From: Bacillota bacterium
GTDB taxonomy: Bacteria; Bacillota; SHA-98; UBA4971
Direction of reading: 5' to 3'
Assembly: GCA_014360195.1 (NCBI GenBank)
Contig: JACIXY010000030.1
Location: 1 to 32,521, forward strand
Length of the DNA: 32,521 bases
Shown piece by piece: positions 1 to 7,163 of the stretch. A model generated the notes under the pieces. The model saw only the letters and a list, made by a program, of their open reading frames with translations. It ran no database searches and was not told the origin of the DNA. The first letter of the stretch is position 1. Each line of letters starts with the position of its first letter. A program made the translations under genes and the position numbers.

Positions 1-660
1 GTTCTTGGACGTCTCGCAAGGTGGTTACGTGGGGACCAGGTGGCGGGCGAAGTTGGTTCCCAGGGGACCATCTCAGCGCGGGGCCTGGTTACCAAAGGAC
101 CAGATCCAGCATCCTCGTGCCCCGAGCGCCAGGAGCGTGGGTCTCTGGTAACCAGATTTCGCACGGGGTTGGTCCCCCAGGGACCACCCACGCGCAAATC
201 CTGGTCCTCTGAGGACCAGCTGGCTAGGGGCATCTGGGAGAATGGTTACGCGAGGACCAGGTGGCGGGCGAAGTTGATCACGCAGGGATCATCTCCACGT
301 GGAACCTGGTTACCAAAGGACCAGCGTTGGCTTCCCGCCGGGTGAGGCGCGAGGAGGCTGGGTCTTTAGTAGCCACATTTCGAACAGGGTTGTTCCCCCA
401 GGGACCACCTGCCCGCAAATCCTGGTCCTTTGAGGACCAGCCGCCTACGGGCATCTGGGAAGGTGGTTACCTGAGGACCAGGTGGTGCTCGAACTTGGCT
501 CCCTGGGGACCATCTCCGCACGGATCCTGGTCACCAGGGGACCAATTCCGGCCTTCTGCCGGCTGAACCGCGAGGAGGGTGGATCTCTGGTAACCAGATT
601 TCGCACGGGGTTGCTCCCACAGGGACCAGCCACGCAGGAGATCCTGGGAGCCCAGGGACT
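1..660. repeat. 221-bp tandem repeat array with TGGT...ACCA hairpins
   Basis: About three units of 221 bp are visible. The anchor GGTTAC followed by GGACCAGGTGG starts at 23, 244 and 465, so the spacing is exactly 221 bp. The array probably begins before the window, and the third unit decays near 640-660. Each unit holds about six short inverted repeats with TGGT/ACCA arms; in unit 1 they lie at 22-38, 54-70, 85-103, 144-156, 170-186 and 201-219. The best is CTGGTCCT-CTG-AGGACCAG. Because 221 is not a multiple of 3, the similar peptides readable in each unit fall in different frames, so the array is unlikely to encode protein. Function is unknown. Confidence 0.85.
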
Positions 661-698
661 ACCCAGGGACCACCCAGGCGCGAGCGCAGCCACGCGTC

Positions 699-744
699 GA
701 TCGTCGATCTTCGATCTTCGATCTTCGATCAAGGATCAAGGATC
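699..744. repeat. Heptad-spaced GATC cluster
   Basis: Seven GATC tetranucleotides start at 699, 706, 713, 720, 727, 734 and 741, exactly 7 bp apart. The first part is built on TCGATCT and the second on AGGATCA, so the tract is partly self-complementary about its middle. It lies just after the 221-bp array and before the PHP gene. It may be a simple expanded heptamer; no gene covers it. Confidence 0.8.
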
Positions 745-987
745 AAGGTTGGCGCAGAAAGGGCTGCCACGCGATGACCCGCGAGGCAGCCTGGGTGTCG
801 TACATGCTCGTACATGTATATGCCCTATGGCCAAGCTCAGCGTTGAACCATGTACGGGCCGCACGCGGCCCTCTAGGCCGCCAGGCGGTGGCATGACAGC
901 ATCATCCCTCACTCTTGAGTTGGCTATCCACAAGTGTGCCTGGAAGTAGTGTACCTGGAAGTGCGAACTACGAAGGAGCGTGGTCAG
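745..987. other. Non-coding stretch before the PHP gene
   Basis: No convincing gene is seen here. The stretch holds a short GTACAT direct repeat near 799-817 and ends in the AAGGAG ribosome site of the next gene. No clear promoter was found. Confidence 0.5.
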
Positions 988-1815
988 ATGTTGAGTGGCA
1001 GCACTAAGCAGCGTGCAACCTCACTCGTGGACTTCCACATTCATTCAACATTCTCTCCCGACGCAGAAGACACGATAGACGCAATGTGCGAGGCCGCCGT
1101 GCGGGCCGGGCTTGGAGAGATTTGCTTCACGGACCATGTTGACTTCGAACCTAGAGATGAAAGCCATGGATACCTGCGTTTCGAGGCTTACCGGGAAGCT
1201 GTGGAGCAGGCTGCGAGGAAATGGGAGGGGACCCTGGAGGTCAGGATCGGAGTCGAGGCCGACTACCAGACCTGGTACGGCGGCGAGGTAGAAGAGTTCC
1301 TTTCCGGCCGCCGCCTGGACTTCGTTCTGGGCTCCGTTCACTGGGTGGACAGCCTTTCCACGACCGGGGAGATATTCGACCGCTACGGACTCGAGGGGGC
1401 CTGCCGCCGTTATCTCGAGAACGTGTTCGCCCTCGCCCGGTCCGGCCTGTATGATTCCCTTGCCCACCTCGATTTCATCAAGCGATATGCTTTTGAAAAG
1501 TACGGGAAGGTGCCACTCGGGGCATTCTCCGACGAGATCGAGGCGATTCTGAGGGCACTTATAGAGAGGGGGACCGCGCTGGAGATCAACACCTCCGGCC
1601 TCAGGCACCCTGTTCACGAGACGCTGCCGGACGTGGAGACCCTCAGGCTCTACCACAGGCTGGGTGGCGAACTCATAACGCTCGGGTCCGACGCCCACCG
1701 CGTCCGCGACGCGGGCTTCGCTATACCGTATGCCGTTGACCTTGCGAGGTCCCTCGGCTTTCGGCACATCACCGTATTTCGCAATCGACAACCAGAATTT
1801 GTTAGTATAGAGTAA
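988..1815 (+). CDS. PHP-domain phosphatase, histidinol-phosphatase-like
   Basis: A 275-residue PHP (polymerase and histidinol phosphatase) metallohydrolase. Visible metal-binding signatures are DFHIHS near residue 16, FTDHVDF near 47, GVEADY near 87, GSVHW near 113 and ITLGSDAHR near 231. Length and motif order fit the stand-alone HisJ/HisK histidinol-phosphatases, which remove phosphate from L-histidinol phosphate in histidine synthesis. No other his genes are nearby, so the substrate is inferred from family only and another phosphoester is possible. The ATG at 988 is chosen because AAGGAG lies 9 bases upstream; an in-frame GTG at 934 has no such site. The gene appears to stand alone ahead of the SASP genes. 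Confidence 0.85.
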   Translation: MLSGSTKQRATSLVDFHIHSTFSPDAEDTIDAMCEAAVRAGLGEICFTDHVDFEPRDESHGYLRFEAYREAVEQAARKWEGTLEVRIGVEADYQTWYGGEVEEFLSGRRLDFVLGSVHWVDSLSTTGEIFDRYGLEGACRRYLENVFALARSGLYDSLAHLDFIKRYAFEKYGKVPLGAFSDEIEAILRALIERGTALEINTSGLRHPVHETLPDVETLRLYHRLGGELITLGSDAHRVRDAGFAIPYAVDLARSLGFRHITVFRNRQPEFVSIE

Positions 1816-1959
1816 ATCCGGTACAATAGGGTAACTACGGCGTACCACCCCGATTTCAGCACTGTAGGATGCCGCAGGTCATCACCCAGCACGACCCTCA
1901 CATAGCCCGCGTGCGAGCCGGGAATCATATGCGTACCAGGTGAAAAGGGGGGACTTGCG

Positions 1960-2304
1960 GTGCCGGCCAGAAAGAATCGGCCTGCTGCGAAGGGTGCAAG
2001 GCGCCCGCTCGACGTGCTCAAGTATGAGATCGCGAGAGAGATGAACCTTCCACAAGAGGTCTATCAGCATGGCTACTGGGGCAATCTTTCGTCCAGGGAA
2101 TGCGGTGCCGTCGGGGGACGCATGGTCAAGAGAATGATCGAGGCCGCCGAGAAAGCCATCGCTGAGCAAGTGGCAGCCGAGGCAGTGGCCGGATTCCGGT
2201 CCGGCCTGGGGCTACCTGTGACTGGTAGCGGCGAAACCGGTAGCGGCGAAACCGGTAGCGACGAAACCGGTAGTGGCGAAGCGGAAGCGCCACGCGGATC
2301 GTAG
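1960..2304 (+). CDS. Alpha/beta-type small acid-soluble spore protein with repeat tail
   Basis: A 114-residue alpha/beta-type SASP. This family coats DNA in the dormant spore and protects it from UV and depurination; the GPR protease degrades it at germination. The diagnostic segments are KYEIAREMNL (residues 21-30), which contains the GPR cleavage region, and the C-terminal helix motif around ECGAVGGRMVKRMIEAAE (47-64). The start is the GTG at 1960, preceded by a G-rich ribosome site (AAAGGGGGG). Typical family members have 60-75 residues. This one has a longer C-terminal tail with four GSGET-like repeats encoded by a 15-bp tandem repeat at 2221-2280. A second SASP follows at 2648. Confidence 0.9.
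   Translation: MPARKNRPAAKGARRPLDVLKYEIAREMNLPQEVYQHGYWGNLSSRECGAVGGRMVKRMIEAAEKAIAEQVAAEAVAGFRSGLGLPVTGSGETGSGETGSDETGSGEAEAPRGS
2221..2280 (+). repeat. 15-bp tandem repeat inside the SASP tail
   Basis: Four copies of a 15-bp unit close to ACCGGTAGCGGCGAA encode TGSGE repeats in frame at the C terminus of the SASP. The copies differ at only one or two positions, which suggests recent expansion. Confidence 0.9.
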
Positions 2305-2647
2305 TGCCGCCCGGGTTATCATGTTGCGAGGCTTCGGTAGACATCACAGGTAGCTGCGGTCCTGACCTGACCTGACCTGACCTGACTTAACCTAGCGGGG
2401 CGGGCTCTCGCGTGGTGCCGCGCGGGACTTTATTCGGGCAGGCCCAGGGCTGCTGATCGCTGAGAGGGCCGGGTGCAAAACCTGCATTGCACCTGGTCCT
2501 TCTTTCGCACAGCGGTGCAGTTTCCCCGGCCTGGCGAACCTACCTTCATAGGGTAACCAGATCACGCTCTCCCCATACGTTCCCTCGCATATATCTTGTG
2601 CGCGGTGTGAGACTATAGACAGAAAACGCGAAGGGTGGTGAAGAGGA
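2305..2647. other. Intergenic region with CCTGA repeat and hairpin
   Basis: No gene is supported here. It contains five tandem copies of CCTGA (2361-2385) and an inverted repeat GGTGCAA-N8-TTGCACC (2472-2493). A GCATATA at about 2588 and TATAGA near 2614 could belong to a promoter for the downstream SASP, which should be used in the forespore (sigma-G), but the match is weak. Confidence 0.6.
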
Positions 2648-2986
2648 ATGGCACGAGGCGCGGCCAGAAGGAATCGTCCGGTTGTCCCCAACGCCCTCGC
2701 GGCGCTAGACAGGTTCAAGTACGAGATAGCCAATGAGCTGAACCTGCCCAGCAACATCATCAACTCAGGTTACTGGGGTAGCCTGCCTTCCGCTCAGTGT
2801 GGGGCTGTCGGCGGACACATGGTGCGCAGGATGATCGAAGCCGCCGAGCGGTCCCTGGTTGAGGGCACGGTGGCCGGCGTGAAGGCCGGGTTCCAGGCCG
2901 GGCTTGCACAGCCCACTGCTCAGCCGTCGGCCCAGCCCGGGTATGGCGTCGAGCAGACTCAGACCGGCTACAACCAGCCCATGTAG
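2648..2986 (+). CDS. Alpha/beta-type small acid-soluble spore protein, second copy
   Basis: A 112-residue SASP and paralogue of the gene at 1960. It shares FKYEIANELNLP (residues 24-35), carrying the expected GPR cleavage segment, and the motif CGAVGGHMVRRMIEAAER (residues 52-69). The role is spore DNA binding and protection. The ATG at 2648 has AAGGGTGGTG about 8 bases upstream. The last 25 or so residues are a proline- and glutamine-rich tail (AQPTAQPSAQP and onward) that ordinary SASPs lack. The two tails differ in sequence, so they probably arose or diverged separately. A hairpin terminator follows. Confidence 0.9.
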   Translation: MARGAARRNRPVVPNALAALDRFKYEIANELNLPSNIINSGYWGSLPSAQCGAVGGHMVRRMIEAAERSLVEGTVAGVKAGFQAGLAQPTAQPSAQPGYGVEQTQTGYNQPM

Positions 2987-3015
2987 TTCAAAGGTGTAAC
3001 GTCAGTGTTCTGAGC

Positions 3016-3050
3016 GCCCCTCCCTCATGGAGGGGCACTCTCGTTTCTGC
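3016..3050 (+). terminator. Hairpin terminator after second SASP
   Basis: A perfect 8-bp GC-rich stem, GCCCCTCC-CTCAT-GGAGGGGC (3016-3036), is followed by a pyrimidine-rich stretch with only a short T-run. It lies 30 bases after the SASP stop codon. Confidence 0.7.
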
Positions 3051-3469
3051 TACCATCCCGGGCTGATAGAGGAGGCACGCTTCCTTACCTGGCAACGCGG
3101 TGGCATGCAGGTGGCGCCACCAAGTTCTGTCGAGGTGCCCCGCCTGGGGCGGCGTCCGCGCAGTGCGACAGCGCGAGCTCCTGGAAGGGTGGTGGCGATC
3201 TCTTGACTTACACTTGGGTGCGCCTTCAGCCCGGCGTACCTTTATCATACGCGGCCTGCTGCCGACACCCGTGGCCTGCTGGCGACATACGCGGCCTGCT
3301 GGCGACCGGTCGTCATGCGTCCCCGGGATAGGGTAAGCTGCGCACTGGTGGGGAATACTGAGAATTGCCGCGAGACCACGCGCACGGCCGCCAGGCTGCG
3401 AGCATGGCGCGGGCGAGCGGCTCGAAAGATTGGGGTTACGCGCGGCCCCGGGAAGGAAGGAGATTACGT
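3051..3469. other. Intergenic region with 20-bp triple repeat
   Basis: No convincing gene is seen in these 419 bases. A 20-bp unit containing GGCCTGCTGGCGAC occurs three times in tandem at 3249-3308 with few differences. The end of the region carries the strong AAGGAAGGAG ribosome site of the next gene. Confidence 0.6.
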
Positions 3470-3664
3470 ATGAAGAAGAATGACAGGCGAAAGTGCCCGA
3501 GGATGCCGGACAATGCCGAGGAGAGCATCAAGTGCAAGCAGTGCGGAAACATGTTCGGAGTGAGCGGGGCGTCGGCGGAGGAGATGGTGTGCTGCCCTGT
3601 CTGCGGGGCGTCCATGAGCATTGCCGACTCGCTCCGAACGAGCGCCTCGAATGAGGACTACTGA
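3470..3664 (+). CDS. Small zinc-ribbon protein
   Basis: A 64-residue protein with two CxxC knuckles, CKQC (residues 22-25) and CPVC (about 43-46), spaced as in a rubredoxin-like or zinc-ribbon fold that binds one Zn2+ or Fe. An extra Cys lies next to the second knuckle (CCPVC). The ATG at 3470 is preceded by GGAAGGAGAT, a strong ribosome site at 8 bases. It lies 84 bases before the CoA-disulfide reductase gene on the same strand, so the two may be co-transcribed, and a redox or sulfur-related role is possible. No specific function is recognised. Confidence 0.75.
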   Translation: MKKNDRRKCPRMPDNAEESIKCKQCGNMFGVSGASAEEMVCCPVCGASMSIADSLRTSASNEDY

Positions 3665-3695
3665 GAAGGTACCCACAGCCGGCACGAACAGGCTG

Positions 3696-3731
3696 ACTGC
3701 GAAGGGCATGTAGACTGCGTAGGGCATGAAG
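3696..3731 (+). repeat. 18-bp imperfect tandem repeat
   Basis: Two adjacent copies of a unit close to GACTGCGAAGGGCATGTA lie between the zinc-ribbon gene and the oxidoreductase gene. They may be a short local duplication. Confidence 0.6.
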
Positions 3732-3748
3732 ATGGGAGGTTGATAACC

Positions 3749-5428
3749 GTGGGGAAGCGGATTCTTGTGGTGGGCGGCGTGGCTGGCGGGGCAGGCGCAG
3801 CGGTGAAGGCCCGCAGGACATCCGAGGATGCCGAGATAGTCATCTTCGAGCGCACGCCTTATGTCTCGTGGGCAAACTGCGGCCTGCCCTACTACATAGG
3901 TGGTATCATCCAAAGGCGCGAGGAGCTTTTCATCGTCAACCCCGGGAGGCTTGCGTCCAGATTTAACATAGACGTGCGGACGCGCCACGAGGTCACGGCC
4001 ATCGACCGGTCGCGGAAGACCATATCCGTCCGGAACCTCGAGACCGGGGATACCCGGGACGAGCGCTACGAGGCGCTGATCCTTGCCACGGGGACTGAGC
4101 CTGCCCGCCTTCCAATACCGGGGCTGGACAGTCCCAGGGTGTTCACCCTCGTATCGGTGGAGGACGCCGACAGGCTCCAGAGCTTCCTGGAGGAGCACAG
4201 GCCGGCGAACGCGGCGGTGATCGGGGGTGGGTTCATCGGTCTCGAAACCGTGGAAGCGCTCCTCGAGCGTGGGATCGCGGTTACGCTCGTCGAGATGATG
4301 GATCACCTGTTGCCGCCCGTTGACAGGGAGATGGCAGAGCCCCTTGCCATCCACCTCCGGGATAAGGGCGTCCGCGTACTGCTTGGAGAGAAGGTCGCAG
4401 GGATAACAGAAAATGGCACCACACGCAAGCTCCAACTGAAGCTGGCCAGCGGCAACACGGTCGCATGCGACTTCGTGATCTCTGCCGTGGGCGTCGCGCC
4501 AAGGCTGGACCTTGCCAGGCAGGCCGGGCTTTCCATCGGCCAGGCCGGCGGCGTGGTTGTGAATGACAGGATGCAGACGAGCGACCCGGACATTTATGCG
4601 GCCGGGGACATCTGCGAGATAAGGCACCTTGTCACCGGCAAGCCTGTGCGGGTGCCGCTTGCCGGGCCTGCCAACAAGCAGGCGCGGGTGGCCGGAGCGA
4701 ACGCCGCGGGCGGCAACATGCGTTACGCGGGCTCGCTTGGCACGATGATCGTCAAGGTGTGCGATCTTACCATCGCCAAGACGGGCCTTTCCGAGAGAGA
4801 AGCGTCTTTTGAGGGGATTCCACATTACGTTTCCTACACCCATTCCCAGCACCATGCCGGGTATTACCCCGGCGCCCGTATGATGACCGTAAAACTCGTG
4901 GTCGACAGGTTCACGGGACGGGTGCTGGGTGCGCAGATCGTCGGAGGTGCCGGGGTCGATAAAAGAATAGACGTCATTGCCACCGCGATCCACGCCCGTA
5001 TGACCGTGGAGGACCTGGAGGACCTCGACCTTGCGTACGCCCCGCCGTACTCGTCAGCGAAGGACCCTGTGAACATCGCGGGCTCCGTGGCTGCGAACAT
5101 CCACCGTGGCGAGGTGGACGCGATCGGGCCGGATGAGCTCGAGGCTCTTCTCAAGCGCGAGGAAATCCAGCTTGTGGACGTCCGGACCCCAGCCGAGCGC
5201 AACAAGACGGGCGAGATCCCCGGTGCGCGTCTCATGCCCATCGACCAGTTACGCGAGCTTGCGGGTGAGCTTGACCCACACAAGAAGACGGTGGTGTATT
5301 GCGCCGTCGGCTACCGCTCATACCTTGCTTACAAAATCTTGAAGCAGCGGGGCTTCGACGACGTGTCCCACCTGGCGGGCGGGTTTGACGCGTGGAAGAT
5401 GTTCCACGGGAAACCTCAGAGAACCTGA
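3749..5428 (+). CDS. CoA-disulfide reductase / persulfide reductase with C-terminal rhodanese domain
   Basis: A 559-residue FAD-dependent pyridine nucleotide-disulfide oxidoreductase fused to a rhodanese domain. The N-terminal FAD site is ILVVGGVAGG. The single redox cysteine typical of CoA-disulfide reductases is C44 in VSWANCGLPYY. A second dinucleotide fold, AAVIGGGFIGLE, lies near residue 155, and the FAD motif DPDIYAAGDIC near 280. The rhodanese domain (about 455-559) has an active loop CAVGYRS with C518. Relatives are the CoADR-RHD proteins of bacilli and the Npsr persulfide reductases, which use NAD(P)H to reduce CoA disulfide or CoA persulfides. The GTG at 3749 is chosen over the TTG at 3740 because GGGAGGT (3734-3740) would overlap the TTG but sits 8 bases before the GTG. 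Confidence 0.9.
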   Translation: MGKRILVVGGVAGGAGAAVKARRTSEDAEIVIFERTPYVSWANCGLPYYIGGIIQRREELFIVNPGRLASRFNIDVRTRHEVTAIDRSRKTISVRNLETGDTRDERYEALILATGTEPARLPIPGLDSPRVFTLVSVEDADRLQSFLEEHRPANAAVIGGGFIGLETVEALLERGIAVTLVEMMDHLLPPVDREMAEPLAIHLRDKGVRVLLGEKVAGITENGTTRKLQLKLASGNTVACDFVISAVGVAPRLDLARQAGLSIGQAGGVVVNDRMQTSDPDIYAAGDICEIRHLVTGKPVRVPLAGPANKQARVAGANAAGGNMRYAGSLGTMIVKVCDLTIAKTGLSEREASFEGIPHYVSYTHSQHHAGYYPGARMMTVKLVVDRFTGRVLGAQIVGGAGVDKRIDVIATAIHARMTVEDLEDLDLAYAPPYSSAKDPVNIAGSVAANIHRGEVDAIGPDELEALLKREEIQLVDVRTPAERNKTGEIPGARLMPIDQLRELAGELDPHKKTVVYCAVGYRSYLAYKILKQRGFDDVSHLAGGFDAWKMFHGKPQRT

Positions 5429-5460
5429 AATTTCCTGCAATTTGAAGTTTGACTCAATCC

Positions 5461-5490
5461 GCGGAGGCGGTGCCAGGGTGCCGCCTCCGC
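5461..5490. terminator. Hairpin between convergent genes
   Basis: A perfect 10-bp inverted repeat, GCGGAGGCGG (5461-5470) with CCGCCTCCGC (5481-5490), has a 10-base loop. It lies between the convergent oxidoreductase and treT-like genes, so it may serve both strands, though no clear T-tract follows. Confidence 0.6.
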
Positions 5491-5535
5491 TTCCAGGGTG
5501 AGTGGCAGGGCTTTCGAAGAGGCAGGGCTACGGTG

Positions 5536-6813
5536 CTACACGGCAAGCTCCCGGGCGGTGGAGACTCCATCCTGCGCAAGGGCTCTGAACAACGTAAGGT
5601 AGTCTGCGAGGTGCCGGGTCGAGAGGAAACGTCGCCTCACGTGTTCCTTGCCGGCGAGCCCCATCTCCCGGGATTTCTCTGGGTTTGTGAGAAGGTACAG
5701 GATTCTCTCCGCACACTCCTCCACGGAGCTCACCAGGAACCCCGACTTGCCGTCTTCCACCTGCAAGGGGATCCCGCCAACATTGCCTGCGACCACCGGG
5801 CGGGCTTTCCAGAGACCTTCGGACACAGTGAGCCCGAAGCCTTCGCGGATTGATTTCTGCACCACGACGTCGGCCGCTGTCTGGAAGGCGTTCACGTCAG
5901 CATTCCCGACGCCGTTCAGGTTGGATAGAACGTGCACGTCGGGGTCCCCCGCCGCATGCTCCACGGACATCCGGTAGTACGCCGTGCCCTCCGGGTCGTC
6001 GGCGGCCATGGACCCAACGAGGGCAAGCTGCACGCCGGGGATCTCGCGCTTCACCATGCGGTACGCGTCGATCACCCCGAGCGGGTCCTTCCACGGATCG
6101 AACCTGGACACCTGCACGACGATGGGCCGGGAGGGATCTAAGCCATACCCGGCGACGATTTCCCTGGCCGTTCCCACAGGTATTTCCACGTTCTTGGGGC
6201 TCAAGGGGTCGATGGACGGCGGGATCATAGCAAGACGGGGCACGCGAAGGCCTTCTTTGGCGTACGCCGACATGGTGAATATCGCCGCGTCATAGCGCTC
6301 CACAAACGGCCTTATGAGGTCCCACGCCTCCTCCGCTGGACTCGAGAGGTCGATATGACACCTCCAGATCCACTTCGTTTTCGGCCCGAACCTGTCCCGG
6401 AGGTGACTTGCGAGCGGGGCGGGCTGCGGGTCGTGGACCACCACGAAGTCGGGGCTTCCCGAGAAGCAAGCGGCCTCCCGCTCGTTTGTGGCCAGGTATG
6501 TGTCGAGACCTAACATGAGGTCCTGGCCCGCCATGCCCTGGAGCGCGTTGTGCAGCGCTTTCGTGAAATCGAAGAAAGCCGGCGGTGCCTCGATCACCAT
6601 CCACGTGGCCGCGAGGCCGATGTCCCTCATCAGCGGGACGATGGTGTACAGGATCTCCGCCACGCCCCCGCCGTACGCGGTGGAATTGATGTGGAGAACC
6701 TCCGCGCCCTTGAAGGGTGCAGCGAGGGCCCTTATCTCCTCGATCGCGTCCTCTCCCGCGACCCTTCCGTAATCATTCAGTGATTTCGTTGCGGTCTTGA
6801 TCGCTCTTGCCAT
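5536..6813 (-). CDS. treT: Trehalose synthase TreT-like glycosyltransferase (GT4)
   Basis: A 425-residue GT-B fold glycosyltransferase of family GT4. The N-terminal segment HINSTAYGGGVAEIL (near residue 42) is typical of TreT, which transfers glucose from a nucleotide sugar to glucose to make trehalose, a reaction that is reversible in some members. The C-terminal donor site has the EX7E motif, REGFGLTVSEGL, with E324 and E332, followed by a GG turn (NVGGIPLQ). The ATG at 6813 has a GGAG about 10 bases upstream. It lies downstream of, and on the same strand as, a sugar ABC transporter, which matches archaeal and thermophile clusters where TreT neighbours trehalose/maltose uptake genes. A 350-base gap with its own TATAAT suggests separate transcription. 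Sucrose- or kojibiose-type synthases are less likely alternatives. Confidence 0.85.
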   Translation of the reverse strand: MARAIKTATKSLNDYGRVAGEDAIEEIRALAAPFKGAEVLHINSTAYGGGVAEILYTIVPLMRDIGLAATWMVIEAPPAFFDFTKALHNALQGMAGQDLMLGLDTYLATNEREAACFSGSPDFVVVHDPQPAPLASHLRDRFGPKTKWIWRCHIDLSSPAEEAWDLIRPFVERYDAAIFTMSAYAKEGLRVPRLAMIPPSIDPLSPKNVEIPVGTAREIVAGYGLDPSRPIVVQVSRFDPWKDPLGVIDAYRMVKREIPGVQLALVGSMAADDPEGTAYYRMSVEHAAGDPDVHVLSNLNGVGNADVNAFQTAADVVVQKSIREGFGLTVSEGLWKARPVVAGNVGGIPLQVEDGKSGFLVSSVEECAERILYLLTNPEKSREMGLAGKEHVRRRFLSTRHLADYLTLFRALAQDGVSTARELAV

Positions 6814-6845
6814 TCTACATCGTCTCCGTATCCTTTCACGTTTTC

Positions 6846-6864
6846 CAAAACAGCACCTGTTTTG
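6846..6864. promoter_or_regulatory. Palindrome in the treT leader, candidate operator
   Basis: A perfect inverted repeat, CAAAACAG-CAC-CTGTTTTG, lies 33 bases before the treT start and downstream of a TATAAT box. It could be a repressor operator or a small leader hairpin. No matching regulator is present in the window. Confidence 0.55.
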
Positions 6865-6906
6865 CGGATTCATACACACGTGTCAGTCCATGCGCCACGT
6901 CTTAAC

Positions 6907-6912
6907 ATTATA
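6907..6912 (-). promoter_or_regulatory. Candidate -10 box for treT
   Basis: On the minus strand this reads TATAAT, a perfect sigma-A -10 hexamer, about 95 bases before the treT start. The expected -35 position (CTGCGC) is poor, so activity would need an activator or is uncertain. Confidence 0.5.
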
Positions 6913-7163
6913 CTAGATACTGCTTTGTTGCGCAGGGGGGCACCCGTCCAATTCGGCGGCCGGTGGTGTGGCTGGCCTGTCATGTCGTCTGCGCTCGAAG
7001 GGCCACAGGCGGCCGCTTCTACAATTGAATTGCCACTGAACTGCCACTGAATTGCCACGTGCTGCCTGTCTGGCAGGGTAATGCTAAAGTCTATACTAAA
7101 TGCCCTATGCTAAATGCCCTATGCTGCAGCGGTCTTTCGTGCCGGCGCGCACGGCGCAGGGAA
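6913..7163. repeat. Intergenic short tandem repeats
   Basis: The gap between the permease gene and treT holds two local arrays: three copies of an 11-mer close to TGAATTGCCAC (7026-7058) and two exact copies of CTAAATGCCCTATG (7096-7123) with a partial third before them. No gene is supported. Confidence 0.75.

Noticed and set aside
1-660. CRISPR array
   Set aside because: Units are 221 bp without short identical repeats and unique 30-40 bp spacers, and no cas genes are present.
1-660. Tandem T-box leaders
   Set aside because: TGGT/ACC words recall the T-box antiterminator bulge, but no full T-box sequence, specifier stem or downstream amino-acid gene is present.
40-949. Overlapping ~100-residue reading frames in the left repeat array
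   Set aside because: They repeat with the 221-bp unit but in shifting frames, and have no ribosome sites or known domains.
1045-1848. 267-residue frame antisense to the PHP gene
   Set aside because: A shadow of the conserved PHP gene with no family match.
3464-4993. 509-residue frame antisense to the oxidoreductase
   Set aside because: It mirrors a conserved gene in high-GC DNA and has no domain or ribosome site.
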